DNA of 64,000 bases from Calliopsis andreniformis (lineage: Eukaryota > Arthropoda > Insecta > Hymenoptera > Andrenidae): the NCBI RefSeq assembly GCF_051401765.1, contig NW_027480506.1, positions 1,240,001 through 1,304,000 on the forward strand. The letters run 5' to 3'. A program made the position numbers and the translations under genes. How positions within the stretch are numbered: the first letter of the stretch is position 1; every line of letters begins with the position of its first letter. Of the stretch, positions 1 to 12,660 are shown piece by piece. Under the pieces are notes generated by a model, which saw nothing but the letters and a program-made list of their open reading frames with translations, was not told where the DNA came from and did not search any database.

Positions 1-3000
1 GAGTGTTGAGGGTTGAGTAATGGGAATTGATGTTTGTGGATAGAGGTTTGAAGATTGCAGATTGAGTATTGAGTATTGAAAACTGTGAATTGAGGATATT
101 CTATTGAGGATTGAGGATTGACAACTGATTGTTGAGGACTGAGGGCCGAAGATTGAGGATTCAGGATTGAGGATTCAGAATTGAGGTTTGAGGTCTGAGG
201 ATTGAGGATTGATGATTGAGTATTGAGGATTGAAGATCGAGGATTGAGGATTTAGGATTGAGGATTGAGGATTGAAGGTTGAGGATGAGGGCTGAGGGTT
301 GAGGCTTGAGGTTTGAGGATTGATGATTGAGTATGGAGGATTGAAGATTGAGGATTGGGGATTGAGGATTGAGGATTGTGGATTGAAGATTGAGGATTGA
401 GGATTGAGGATTGAGGATTGAAGATTGAGTATTGAGGATTGAAGATTGAGGGTTAACGATTGAGGATTGAGTATTGAGGAATGAAGATTGAGGATTGAGG
501 ATTGAGGATTGAGGATTGAGGATTGATGATTGAGTATGGAGGATTGAAGATTGAGGATTGGGGATTGAGGATTGAGGATTGTGGATTGAAGATTGAGGAT
601 TGAGGATTGAGGATTGAGGATTGAGGATTGAGGATTGTGGATTGAAGTTTGAATATTGACGATTAAGGGTTGAGGATTGAGTACTGAGGATTGAAGGTTG
701 AGGATTGAGGATTTAGGATTGAGGGTTGAGGGTTGAGGATTGAGGATTGAAGACTGAGGATTGAGGATTGAGGATGAGGGCTGAGGGTTGAGGATTAAGG
801 TTTGAGGACTGAGGACTGAGGATCGAGGATTGAGAATTGAAGGTTGAGGATCGAGGATTGAAGATTGAGGGTTGGGTATAGAGGATTGAAGAATGAGGAT
901 TGAGGATTGAGGATTGAGGATTGTGTATTGAGGATTGAAGATTGAGGATTGAGGGTTGAGAATTGAGGATTGAGGATTGAGAACTGAGGATTGAAGATTG
1001 AGGATTGAGGATTGAGGATTGAGGATTGAAGATTGAGGGTTGGGTATAGAGGATTGAAGAATGAGGATTGAGGATTGAGGATTGAGGATTGAGTATTGAG
1101 GATTGAAGATTGAGGATTGAGGGTTGAGGATAGAGGATTCAGGATTGAGAACTGAGGATTGAAGATTGAGGAGTGAGGATTGAGGATTGAGTATTGAGGA
1201 TTGAGGATTGAGTATTGAGGATTGAAAGTTGAGGATTGAGGATTGAGGATTGAGTATTGAGGATGAGGGCTGAGGGTTGAGGATTGAGGTTTGAGGACGG
1301 AGAACTGAGGATTGAGGATTGAGAATTGAGGATTGAGGATTGAGGATTGAGTATTGACGATGAGGGCTGAGGGTTGAGGATTGAGGTTTGAGGTCTGAGG
1401 CCTGAGGATTGAGGATTGAGAATTGAGGATTCAGGATTGAGGATTGAAGATTGAGGATTGGGTATTGAGGATTGAAGAATGAGTATTGAGGATTGAGGAT
1501 TGAGTGTCGTGGATTGAGGACGAGGACTGAGGGTTGAGTATTGATGTCTGAGGTCTGAGGATTGAGGATTGCGTATTGAGAACTGAGGACTGAGGGTTGA
1601 GGACCGAAGATTGAGGATTGAGGATTGAGGATTGAGGATTGAGGATGAGAGCTGAGGGCTGAGGATTGAGGTTTGAGGACGGAGGACTGAGGATTGAGAA
1701 TTGAGGGTTGAGAATTGGGGATTGAGGATTGAGGATTGTGGTTTGAAGATTGAGGATTGAGGATTGAGGATTGAGGATTGAGGATTGAGGATTGTGGATT
1801 GAAGTTTGAATATTGACGATTAAGGATTGAGGATTGAGTACTGAGGATTGAAGATTGAGGATTGAGGATTGAGGATTGAGTATTGAGGATTGAGGAATGA
1901 GGATCGAGGATTGAAGATTGAGTCTTGAGGATTGAAGATTGAGGTTTGAGGATTGAGGATTGAGGATTGAGGTTTGAGGATTGAGGATTGAGGATTGAAC
2001 ATTGAAGACTGAGTGTTGAGGGTTGAGTAATGGGAATTGATGTTTGTGGATAGAGGTTTGAAGATAGCAGATTGAGTATTGAGTATTGAAAACTGTGAAT
2101 TGAGGATATTCTATTGAGGATTGAGGATTGACAACTGTTTGTTGAGGACTGAGGGCCGAAGATTGAGGATTCAGGATTGACGATTCAGAATTGAGGTTTG
2201 AGGACTGAGGATTGAGGATTGAATATTGAGTATTGAGGATTGAAGGTTGAGGATTGAGGATTGATGATTGAGTATTGAGGATGAGGGCTGAGGGTTGAGG
2301 ATTGAGGTTTGAGGACTGAGGACTGAGGATCGAGGATTGAGAATTGAGGATAGAGGATTGAGGATTGAAGATTGAGGGTTGGGTATAGAGGATCGAAGAA
2401 TGAGGATTGAGGATTGAGGATTGAGGATTGAGGATTGAGGATTGAGGATTGAGTATTGAGGATTGAAGACTGACGATTGAGGATTGAGGATTGAAGGTTA
2501 AGAATTGAGGATTGAAGATTGAGTACTGAGGACTGAAGATTGAGGGTTGACGATTGAGGATTGAGTATTGAGGAATGAAGATTGAGGATTGAGGATTGAG
2601 GATTGAGGATTGAGGATTGATGATTGAGTATGGAGGATTGAAGATTGAGGATTGGGGATTGAGGATTGAGGATTGTGGATTGAAGATTGAGGATTGAGTA
2701 TTGAGGATTGAAGATTGAGGATTGAGGATTGAGGGTTGAGGATAGAGGATTGAGGATTGAGAACTGAGGATTGAAGATTGAAGATTGAGTATTGAGGATT
2801 GAGGATTGAGGATCGAGGATTGAAGATTGAGTCTTGAGGATTGAATATTGAGGATTGAGGATTGAGGTTTGAGGATTGAGGTTTGAGGATTGAGGATTGA
2901 GGATTGAACATTGAGGACTGAGTGTTGAGGGTTGAGTAATGGGAATTGATGTTTGTGGATAGAGGTTTGAAGATTGCAGATTGAGTATTGAGTATTGAAA

Positions 3001-4800
3001 ACTGTGAATTGAGGATATTCTATTGAGGATTGAGGATTGACAACTGATTGTTGAGGACTGAGGGCCGAAGATTGAGGATTCAGGATTGAGGATTCAGAAT
3101 TGAGGTTTGAGGACTGAGGATTGAGGATTGAAGATTGAGTATTGAGGATTGAAAGTTGAGGATTGAGGATTGAGGATTGAGTATTGAGGATGAGGGCTGA
3201 GGGTTGAGGATTGAGGTTTGAGGACGGAGGACTGAGGATTGAGGATTGAGAATTGAGGATTGAGGATTGAGGATTGATGATTGAGGATTGGGTATTGATG
3301 ATGGAAGAATGAGGATTGAGGATTGAGGATTGAGCATTGAGTGTTGAGGATTGAAGATTGAGTATTGAGGGTTGAAGACTGACGATTGAGGATTGAGGAT
3401 TGAAGGTTGAGGATTGAGGATTGAAGATTGAGTATTGAGGATTGAAGATTGAGGGTTGACGATTGAGGATTGAGTATTGAGGAATGAAGATTGAGGATTG
3501 AGGATTGAGGATTGAGGATTGAGGATTGATGATTGAGTATGGAGGATTGAAGATTGCGGATTAGGGATTGAGGATTGAGGATTGTGGATTGAAGATTGAG
3601 GATTGAGGATTGAGGATTGAGGATTGAGGATTGAGGATTGTGGATTGAAGTTTGAATATTGACGATTAAGTGTTGAGGATTGAGTACTGAGGATTGAAGA
3701 TTGAGGATTGAGGATTGAGGAGTGAGGGTTGAGGATTGAGGATTGAGGATTGAAGACTGAGGATTGAGGATTGAGGATGAGGGCTGAGGGTTGAGGATTA
3801 AGGTTTGAGGACTGAGGACTGAGGATCGAGGATTGAGAATTGAAGATTGAGGATTGAGGATTGAAGATTGAGGGTTGGGTATAGAGGATTGAAGAATGAG
3901 GATTGAGGATTGAGGATTGAGGATTGTGTATTGAGGATTGAAGATTGAGGATTGAGGATTGAGAATTGAGGATTGAGGATTGAGAACTGAGGATTGAAGA
4001 TTGAGGATTGAGGATTGAGGATTGAGGATTGAAGATTGAGGGTTAGGTATAGAGGATTGAAGAATGAGGATTGAGGATTGAGGATTGAGGATTGAGTATT
4101 GAGGATTGAAGATTGAGGATTGAGGGTTGAGGATAGAGGATTCAGGATTGAGAACTGAGGATTGAAGATTGAGGAGTGAGGATTGAGGATTGAGTATTGA
4201 GGATTGAGGATTGAGGATCGAGGATTGAAGATTGAGTCTTGAGGATTGAATATTGAGGATTGAGGATTGAGGATTGAGGATTGAGGTTTGAGGATTGAGG
4301 ATTGAGGATTGAACATTGAGGACTGAGTGTTGAGGGTTGAGTAATGGGAATTGATGTTTGTGGATAGAGGTTTGAAGATTGCAGATTGAGCATTGAGTAT
4401 TGATAACTGTGAATTGAGGATATTCGATTGAGGATTGAGGATTGACAACTGATTGTTGAGGACTGAGGGCCGAAGATTGAGGATTCAGGATTGAGGATTC
4501 AGAATTGTGGTTTGAGGACTGAGGATTGAGGATTGAAGATTGAGTATTGAGGATTGAATGTTGAGGATTGAGGATTGAGGATTGAGTATTGAGGATGAGG
4601 GCTGAGGGTTGAGGATTGAGGTTTGAGGACGGAGGACTGAGGATTGAGGATTGAGAATTGAGGATTGAGTATTGAGGATTGATGATTGAGGATTGGGTAT
4701 TGAGGATTGAAGAATGAGGATTGAGGATTGAGGATTGAGGATTGAGTGTTGAGGATTGAAGATTGAGTATTGAGGGTTGAAGACTGACGATTGAGGATTG
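1..4800 (+). repeat. Left diverged arm of the satellite, paralogous to 25.6-29.7 kb
   Basis: Marker motifs from about 1200 to 3700 recur at a constant offset of 25132: GATATTC anchors 2105 and 3014 match 27237 and 28146, and GGTCTGAGGCCTG at 1392 matches 26524. From about 3750 to 4800 the offset is 24929, because the right-hand copy has lost about 203 bp near 28700. From about 770 to 1190 the offset is about 24802, because this left copy lacks about 330 bp, including one complex module that the other copy keeps at 26219. Complex-module anchors lie at 95, 2105, 3014 and 4419. The segment therefore belongs to the same family as the 2640-bp core but is rearranged. No gene is present. Confidence 0.8.
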
Positions 4801-5029
4801 AGGATTGAAGATTGAGGATTGAGGATTGAGGATTGATGATTGAGGACTGAAGATTGTATATTGATGATTGAAGATTGAGGATTGAGGATTGAGTGTTGTG
4901 GATTGAGGACGAGGACTGAGGGTTGAGTATTTATGTTTGAGGTCTGAGGATTGAGGAATGAGGATCGAGAATTGAGGATTGAGGATTGAGGATTGAGGAT
5001 TGAGGATTGAGGATTGAGGATTGAAGGTT

Positions 5030-5640
5030 GAGGATTGGCGATTGAGGAGTGACGATTGAGGATTGAGGATTGAGGATTGAAGATTGAGTATTGGTGATCG
5101 AAGGTTGAGGATTCAGGATTGAGGATTGAGGATTGACGATGAGGGCTGTGGGTTGAGGATTGAGGTTTGAGGACTGAGGGCTGAGGATTGAGGATTGAGA
5201 ATTGAGGATTGAGGATTGAAGATTGAGGATCGGGGACTGAGTGTTGAGGGTTGAGTGATGAGAATTGATGTTTGTGGATAGAGATTTGAAGATTGCAAAT
5301 TGAGTATTGAGTATTGAAAACTGTGAATTGATGATATTCTATTGAGGATTGAGCATTGACAGCTGACTGTTGAGGTCTGAGGTCTGAAGATTGAGGATTG
5401 AGGATTGAGGATTGAGGGTTGAGGATTGAGGATTGAGGATTGAGGATTGAAGGTTGAGGATTGGCGATTGAGGAGTGACGATTGAGGATTGAGGATTGAG
5501 GATTGAGGATTGAGGATTGAAGATTGAGGATCGGGGACTGAGTGTTGAGGGTTGAGTGATGAGAATTGATGTTTGTGGATAGAGATTTGAAGAGTGCAAA
5601 TTGAGTATTGAGTATTGAAAACTGTGAATTGATGATATTC
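5030..5640 (+). repeat. 301-bp tandem duplication containing a complex module
   Basis: GATATTC anchors at 5333 and 5634 are 301 bp apart, and the flanking sequence is nearly the same in both copies. It includes the ATTGGCGATTGAGGAGTGACG marker region (near 5036 and 5463), the GATCGGGGACTGAG junction and the CAAATTGAG variant. A unit of 301 bp equals 43 heptamers exactly, so the heptamer phase is preserved across the junction. The block recurs once more near 7.44-7.70 kb at offset 2006. Confidence 0.75.
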
Positions 5641-6130
5641 TATTGAGGATTGAGCATTGACAGCAGACTGTTGAGGTCTGAGGTCTGAAGATTGAGGATT
5701 GAAGGTTGAGGATTAAGGATTGAGGATTGGGGATTGAGGATCTAGGATTGGAGATTGATTATTGAGGATTGAAGATTGAGGATTGAGGGTTGAGGATTGA
5801 GGATTGAGGATTGAGGATTGAGGATTGGGGATTGAGGATTGAGGATTGAGGATTGAGGATTGAAGATTGAGTATTGAGCATTGAAGATTGACGATTGAGG
5901 ATTGAGAATTGAGGATTGAGGATTGAACATTGAGGACTGAGTGTTGAGGGTTGAGTAATGGGAATTGATGTTTGTGGATAGAGGTTTGAAGATTGCAGAT
6001 TGAGTATTGAGTACTGAAAACTGTGAATGGAGGATATTCTATTGAGGATTGAGGATTGACAACTGATTGTTGAGGACTGAGGGCCGAAGATTGAGGATTC
6101 AGGATTGAGGATTCAGAATTGAGGTTTGAG
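5432..6130 (+). repeat. Duplicated block, copy 1 (second copy at 7.44-8.41 kb)
   Basis: The GGCGATTGAGGAG marker at 5463 recurs at 7469 (offset 2006), as does the anchor 5634/7640. The rare marker GATCTAGGATTGGAG and the anchor 6033/8318 recur at an offset of about 2280-2285. The second copy therefore carries about 279 extra bases inserted between the two halves, around 7.70-7.98 kb. The rare bases CTAG and GGAG in that marker make the match specific and not just shared heptamer background. Confidence 0.7.
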
Positions 6131-7437
6131 AACTGAGGATTGAAGATTGAGGATTGGGTATTGAGGATTGAAGAATGAGTATTGAGGATTGAGGATTGAG
6201 TGTCGTGGATTGAGGACGAGGACTGAGGGTTGAGTATTGATGTCTGAGGTCTGAGGATTGAGGATTGAGTATTGAGAACTGAGGACTGAGGATTGAGGAC
6301 TGAAGAGTGAGGATTGGGGACTGAGTGTAGAGGGTTGAGTGATGAGAATTGATGTTTGTGGATAGAGATTTGATGATTGCAGATTGAGTATTGAGTATTG
6401 AAAACTCTGAACTGAGGATATTCTATTGAGGATTGAGGATTGGCAACTGAGTGTTGAGGACTGAGGGCTGAAGTTTGAGGATTCAAGATTGAGGATTCAG
6501 GATTGTGGTTTGAGTACTGAGGATTGAGGATTAAGGATTGAAGATTGAGGATTGTGGATTGAGGATAGAGAATTGAGGATTGAGGATTGAGGACTGAAGA
6601 TTGAGGATTGGGTATTGAGGATTGAAGAATGAGGATTGAGGATTGAAGATTGAGTATTGAGGATTGAAGAATGACGATTGAGGATTGAGGACTGATGATT
6701 GAGGATTGAGGATTGAGGATTGAAGATTGATTATTGAGGATTGAAGATTGAGGATTGAGGTTTGAGGACTGAGGATTGAGGATTGAGGATTGAGGATTGA
6801 GGATTGAGGATTGATGATTGAGGATTGAGGATTGAAGATTGAGGATTGGGTAGCGCGGATTGAACATTGAGGATTGAGGATTGAGGATTGAGTATTGAGG
6901 ATTGAGGACTGAAGATTGTATATTGATGGTTGAAGATTGAGGATTGAGGATTGAGTGCTGTGGATTGAGGAAGAGGACTGAGGGTTGAGTATGGATGTCT
7001 GAGGTCTGAGGATTGAGGATTGAGGATTGAGAATTGAGGATTGAGGATTGAGTATTGAGGATTGAAGATTGAGGATTGTGGATTGAGGATTCAGGATTGA
7101 GGATTGAAGATTGAGGATGAGGGCTGAGGTTCGACTTTTGAGGTTTGAGAACTGAGGACTGAGGATTGAGGATTGAGAATTGAGGATTGAGGATTGAGGA
7201 TTGAGGATTGAAGATTGAGGATTGGGTATTGAGGATTGAAGAATGAGGATTGAGAATTGTGGATTGAGGATTGAGGATTGAAGATTGAGTATTGAGGATT
7301 GAAGACTGCCGATTGAGGATTGAGGACTGAGGATTGAGGATTGAGGATTGAGGATTGAAGATTGAGTATTGAGGATTGAAGATTGAGGATTGAGGTTTGA
7401 GGACTGAGGACTGAGGATTGAGGATTGAGGATTGAGG

Positions 7438-8415
7438 ATTGAGGATTGATGATTGAGGATTGAGGATTGGCGATTGAGGAGTGACGATTGAGGATTGAGG
7501 ATTGAGGATTGAGGATTGAGGATTGAAGATTGAGGATCGGGGACTGAGTGTTGAGGGTTGAGTGATGAGAATTGATGTTTGTGGATAGAGATTTGAAGAT
7601 TGCAAATTGAGTATTGAGTATTGAAAACTGTGAATTGATGATATTCTATTGAGGATTGAGCATTGACAGCTGACTGTTGAGGTCTGAGGTCTGAAGATTG
7701 AGGATTCAGGTTTGAGGATACAGGATTGAGGTTTGAGGACTGAGGATTGAGGATTGAGGATTGACGATTGAGGATTGAGGATTGAGGATTGAAGACTGAG
7801 GATTGAGGTTTGAGGATGAGGCCTGAGGGTTGAGGATTGAGGATTGAGGATTGAGGATTGTGGATTGAGGTTTGAATATTGACGATTAAGGATTGAGGAT
7901 TGAGTACTGAGGATTGAAGATTGAAGATTGAGGATGGAGCATTGAGGTTTGAAGATTGAGGACTTGGGAATGAGGATTGAAGGTTGAGGATTAAGGATTG
8001 AGGATTGGGGATTGAGGATCTAGGATTGGAGATTGATTATTGAGGATTGAAGATTGAGGATTGAGGGTTGAGGATTGAGGATTGAGGATTGAGGATTGAG
8101 GATTGAGGATTGGGGATTGAGGATTGAGGATTGAGGATTGAGGATTGAAGATTGAGTATTGAGCATTGAAGATTGACGGTTGAGGATTGAGAATTGAGGA
8201 TTGAGGATTGAACATTGAGGACTGAGTGTTGAGGGTTGAGTAATGGGAATTGATGTTTGTGGATAGAGGTTTGAAGATTGCAGATTGAGTATTGTGTACT
8301 GAAAACTGTGAATTGAGGATATTCTATTGAGGATTGAGGATTGACAACTGATTGTTGAGGACTGAGGGCCGAAGATTGAGGATTCAGGATTGAGGATTCA
8401 GAATTGAGGTTTGAG
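7438..8415 (+). repeat. Duplicated block, copy 2, with about 279 bp inserted
   Basis: This is the counterpart of 5432-6130. The first part aligns at offset 2006 (anchor 7640) and the second part at about 2285 (anchor 8318). The inserted piece at about 7.70-7.98 kb contains a TTCAGGTTTGAGGATACAGG run also seen at 33.6, 34.5, 35.2, 35.7 and 36.9 kb, so it is probably itself a piece of the same mosaic and not foreign DNA. Confidence 0.65.
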
Positions 8416-8570
8416 AACTGAGGATTGAGGATTGAAGATTGAGTATTGAGGATTGATGGTTGAGGATTGAGGATTGAGGATTGAGTATTGGCGATGAGGT
8501 CTGAGGGTTGAGGATTGAGGTTTGAGGACGGAGGACTGAGGATTGAGAATTGAGGGTTGAGGATTGAGGA

Positions 8571-9846
8571 TTGAAGATTGAGGATTGGGTATTGAGGATT
8601 GAAGAATGATGATTGAGGATTGAGGATTGAGTATTGAGGATTGAAGATTGAGGATTGAGGATTGAGGATTGAGGATTGAGGATTGAGGATTGAGGATTGA
8701 GGATTGGGGATTGAGGATTGAGGATTGAGGATTGAGGATTGAAGATTGAGTATTGAGCATTGAAAATTGACGATTGAGGATTGAGGATTGAGGATTGAGG
8801 ATTGAGGATTGAACATTGAGGACTGAGTGTTGAGGGTTGACTAATGGGAATTGATGTTTGTGGATAGAGGTTTGAAGATTGCAGATTGAGTATTGAGTAT
8901 TGAAAACTGTGAATTGAGGATATTCTATTGAGGATTGAGGATTGACAACTGATTGTTGAGGACTGAGGGCCGAAGATTGAGGATTCAGGATTCAGGATTC
9001 AGAATTGAGGTTTGAGAACGGAGGATTGAGGATCGAAGATTGAGTATTGAGGATTGAAGGTTGAGGATTGAGGATTGAGGATTGAGTATTGACGATGAGG
9101 GCTGAGGGTTGAGGATTGAGGTTTGAGGACTGAGGCCTGAGGATTGAGGATTGAGAATTGAGGATTCAGGATTGAGGATTGAAGATTGAGTATTGGGTAT
9201 TGAGGATTGAAGAATGAGTATTGAGGATTGAGGATTGAGTGTCGTGGATTGAGGACGAGGACTGAGGGTTGAGTATTGATGTCTGAGGTCTGAGGATTGA
9301 GGATTGAGTATTGAGAACTGAGGACTGAGGGTTGAGGACTGAAGATTGAGGATTGAGGATTGAGGATTGAGGATTGAGGATGAGAGCTGAGGGCTGAGGA
9401 TTGAGGTTTGAGGACGGAGGACTGAGGATTGAGAATTGAGGGTTGAGAATTGGGGATTGAGGATTGAGGATTGTGGTTTGAAGATTGAGGATTGAGGATT
9501 GAGGTTTGAGGATTGAGGATTGAGGATTGAGGATTGTGGATTGAAGTTTGAATATTGACGATTAAGGATTGAGGATTGAGTACTGAGGATTGAAGATTGA
9601 GGATTGAGGATTGAGGATTGAGTATTGAGGATTGAGGAATGAGGATCGAGGATTGAAGATTGAGTCTTGAGGATTGAAGATTGAGGTTTGAGGATTGAGG
9701 AATGAGGATTGAGGTTTCAGGATTGAGGATTGAGGATTGAACATTGAGGACTGAGTGTTGAGGGTTGAGTAATGGGAATTGATGTTTGTGGATAGAGGTT
9801 TGAAGATAGCAGATTGAGTATTGAGTATTGAAAACTGTGAATTGAG
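8571..9846 (+). repeat. Left edge block of the homogenised core array
   Basis: This block leads into the 2640-bp higher-order array. It carries a complex module (anchor 8919) with the unusual variant TTGACTAATGGG, followed near 9010 by GAGAACGGAGG. The same order of variants recurs at 15411-16683 (anchor 15756), at offset 6844 up to about 8765 and 6837 afterwards; the difference is exactly one heptamer. The duplicate sits inside the array, which marks this as the edge that was copied inward. Confidence 0.78.
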
Positions 9847-12570
9847 GATATTCTATTGAGGATTGAGGATTGACAACTGATTGTTGAGGACTGAGGGCCG
9901 AAGATGGAGGATTCAGGATTGACCATTCAGAATTGAGGTTTGAGGACTGAGGATTGAGGATTGAATATTGAGTATTGAGGATTGAAGGTTGAGGATTGGG
10001 GATTGAGGATTGAGTATTGAGGATGAGGGCTGAGGGTTGAGGATTGAGGTTTGAGGACTGAGGACTGAGGATCGAGGATTGAGAATTGAGGATTGAGGAT
10101 TGAGGATTGAAGATTGAGGGTTGGGTATAGAGGATTGAAGAATGAGGATTGAGGATTGAGGATTGAGGATTGAGGATTGAGGATTGAGGATTGAGTATTG
10201 AGGATTGAAGACTGACGATTGAGGATTGAGGATTGAAGGTTAAGGATTGAGGATTGAAGATTGAGTACTGAGGACTGAAGATTGAGTATTGAGTGTTGAG
10301 GGCTGAAAATTGAGTATTGAGGGTTGAAGACTGACGATTGAGGATTGAGGATTGAGGATTGAGGATTGAGGATTGAGGATTGTGGTTTGAAGATTGAGGA
10401 TTGAGGATTGAGGTTTGAGGATTGAGGATTGAGGATTGAGGATTGTGGATTGAAGTTTGAATATTGACGATTAAGGATTGAGGATTGAGTACTGAGGATT
10501 GAAGATTGAGGATTGAGGATTGAGGATTGAGTATTGAGGATTGAGGAATGAGGATCGAGGATTGAAGATTGAGTCTTGAGGATTGAAGATTGAGGTTTGA
10601 GGATTGAGGAATGAAGATTGAGGATTGAGGATTGAGGATTGAGGATTGAGGATTGATGATTGAGTATGGAGGATTGAAGATTGAGGATTGGGGATTGAGG
10701 ATTGAGGATTGTGGATTGAAGATTGAGGATTGAGGATTGAGGATTGAGGATTGAGGATTGAGGATTGTGGATTGAAGTTTGAATATTGACGATTAAGGGT
10801 TGAGGATTGAGTACTGAGGATTGAAGGTTGAGGATTGAGGATTTAGGATTGAGGGTTGAGGGTTGAGGATTGAGGATTGAAGACTGAGGATTGAGGATTG
10901 AGGATGAGGGCTGAGGGTTGAGGATTAAGGTTTGAGGACTGAGGACTGAGGATCGAGGATTGAGAATTGAAGATTGAGGATCGAGGATTGAAGATTGAGG
11001 GTTGGGTATAGAGGATTGAAGAATGAGGATTGAGGATTGAGGATTGAGGATTGTGTATTGAGGATTGAAGATTGAGGATTGGGGGTTGAGAATTGAGGAT
11101 TGAGGATTGAGAACTGAGGATTGAAGATTGAGGATTGAGGATTGAGGATTGAGGATTGAAGATTGAGGGTTGGGTATAGAGGATTGAAGAATGAGGATTG
11201 AGGATTGAGGATTGAGGATTGAGTATTGAGGATTGAAGATTGAGGATTGAGGGTTGAGGATAGAGGATTCAGGATTGAGAACTGAGGATTGAAGATTGAG
11301 GAGTGAGGATTGAGGATTGAGTATTGAGGATTGAGGATTGAGGATCGAGGATTGAAGATTGAGTCGTGAGGATTGAATATTGAGGATTGAGTATTGAGGA
11401 TTGAGGATTGAGGTTTGAGGATTGAGGATTGAGGATTGAACATTGAGGACTGAGTGTTGAGGGTTGAGTAATGGGAATTGATGTTTGTGGATAGAGGTTT
11501 GAAGATTGCAGATTGAGCATTGAGTATTGAAAACTGTGAATTGAGGATATTCTATTGAGGATTGAGGATTGACAACTGATAGTTGAGGACTGAGGGCCGA
11601 AGATTGAGGATTCAGGATTGAGGATTCAGAATTGAGGTTTGAGGACTGAGGATTGAGGATTGAAGATTGAGTATTGAGGATTGAAAGTTGAGGATTGAGG
11701 ATTGAGGATTGAGTATTGAGGATGAGGGCTGAGGGTTGAGGATTGAGGTTTGAGGACGGAGGACTGAGGATTGAGGATTGAGAATTGAGGATTGAGGATT
11801 GAGGATTGAGTATTGACGATGAGGGCTGAGGGTTGAGGAATGAGGTTTGAGGACTGAGGCCTGAGGATTGAGGATTGAGAATTGAGGATTCAGGATTGAG
11901 GATTGAAGATTGAGGATTGGGTATTGAGGATTGAAGAATGAGTATTGAGGATTGAGGATTGAGTGTCGTGGATTGAGGACGAGGACTGAGGGTTGAGTAT
12001 TGATGTCTGAGGTCTGAGGATTGAGGATTGAGTATTGAGAACTGAGGACTGAGGGTTGAGGACTGAAGATTGAGGATTGAGGATTGAGGATTGAGGATTG
12101 AGGATGAGAGCTGAGAGCTGAGGATTGAGGTTTGAGGACGGAGGACTGAGGATTGAGAATTGAGGGTTGAGAATTGGGGATTGAGGATTGAGGATTGTGG
12201 TTTGAAGATTGAGGATTGAGGATTGAGGTTTGAGGATTGAGGATTGAGGATTGAGGATTGTGGATTGAAGTTTGAATATTGACGATTAAGGATTGAGGAT
12301 TGAGTACTGAGGATTGAAGATTGAGGATTGAGGATTGAGGATTGAGTATTGAGGATTGAGGAATGAGGATCGAGGATTGAAGATTGAGTATTGAGGATTG
12401 AAGATTGAGGTTTGAGGATTGAGGAATGAGGATTGAGGTTTCAGGATTGAGGATTGAGGATTGAACATTGAGGACTGAGTGTTGAGGGTTGAGTAATGGG
12501 AATTGATGTTTGTGGATAGAGGTTTGAAGATAGCAGATTGAGTATTGAGTATTGAAAACTGTGAATTGAG
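9847..12570 (+). repeat. Higher-order copy 1 (2724 bp, alpha subtype)
   Basis: This copy runs from A anchor to A anchor. It is 84 bp (12 heptamers) longer than the 2640-bp norm, and all of the excess lies in the A-to-B segment (1699 instead of 1615). Its B-to-A part has the alpha diagnostic bases: GATAGTTGAGG near 11578, GAATGAGGTTTGAGGACTG near 11838, and GGACTGAAGATTG near 12060. It shares the variant GATTGGGGATTGAGG near 9993 with copy 4, as expected if that part of copy 4 derives from it by the 6837-bp duplication. Confidence 0.85.
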
Positions 12571-12660
12571 GATATTCTATTGAGGATTGAGGATTGACAA
12601 CTGATTGTTGAGGACTGAGGGCCGAAGATGGAGGATTCAGGATTGACCATTCAGAATTGA
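12463..12660 (+). repeat. Complex module, A type (representative)
   Basis: This is a roughly 200-bp stretch in which heptamer identity is weakest and sequence complexity highest. In order it holds GAACATTGAGGACTGAG, GGGTTGAGTAATGGGAATTG, TGTTTGTGGATAGAGG, GAAGATAGCAGATTG, GAAAACTGTGAATTG, GGATATTCTATTG, GACAACTGATTGTTG, GGGCCGAAGATGG and GACCATTCAGAATTG. The A type is marked by GATAGCAG and GACCATTC. Core copies have their GATATTC at 9847, 12571, 15211, 16684, 19324, 21964, 24604; the modules at 2105 and 27237 have GATAGCAG but GACGATTC. It may be a binding site, a relic of the ancestral non-satellite sequence, or only the part of the unit whose variants happen to be old; the sequence alone does not decide. 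Confidence 0.82.

Larger units (their letters stand above)
4800..8570 (+). repeat. Heterogeneous heptamer mosaic with local duplications
   Basis: This stretch has irregularly spaced complex modules (GATATTC anchors at 5333, 5634, 6033, 6417, 7640 and 8318). They include a variant in which the AACTGTGAATTG part reads AACTCTGAACTG (near 6410). Parts resemble the mosaic around 33-37 kb, and the 5.9-6.1 kb and 8.2-8.4 kb modules share the GTACTGAAAACTG variant with the one at 63.0 kb. No regular higher-order period is visible across the whole stretch. The - strand frame of 630 codons at 5713-7605 is a consequence of the repeat and not a gene. Confidence 0.75.
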
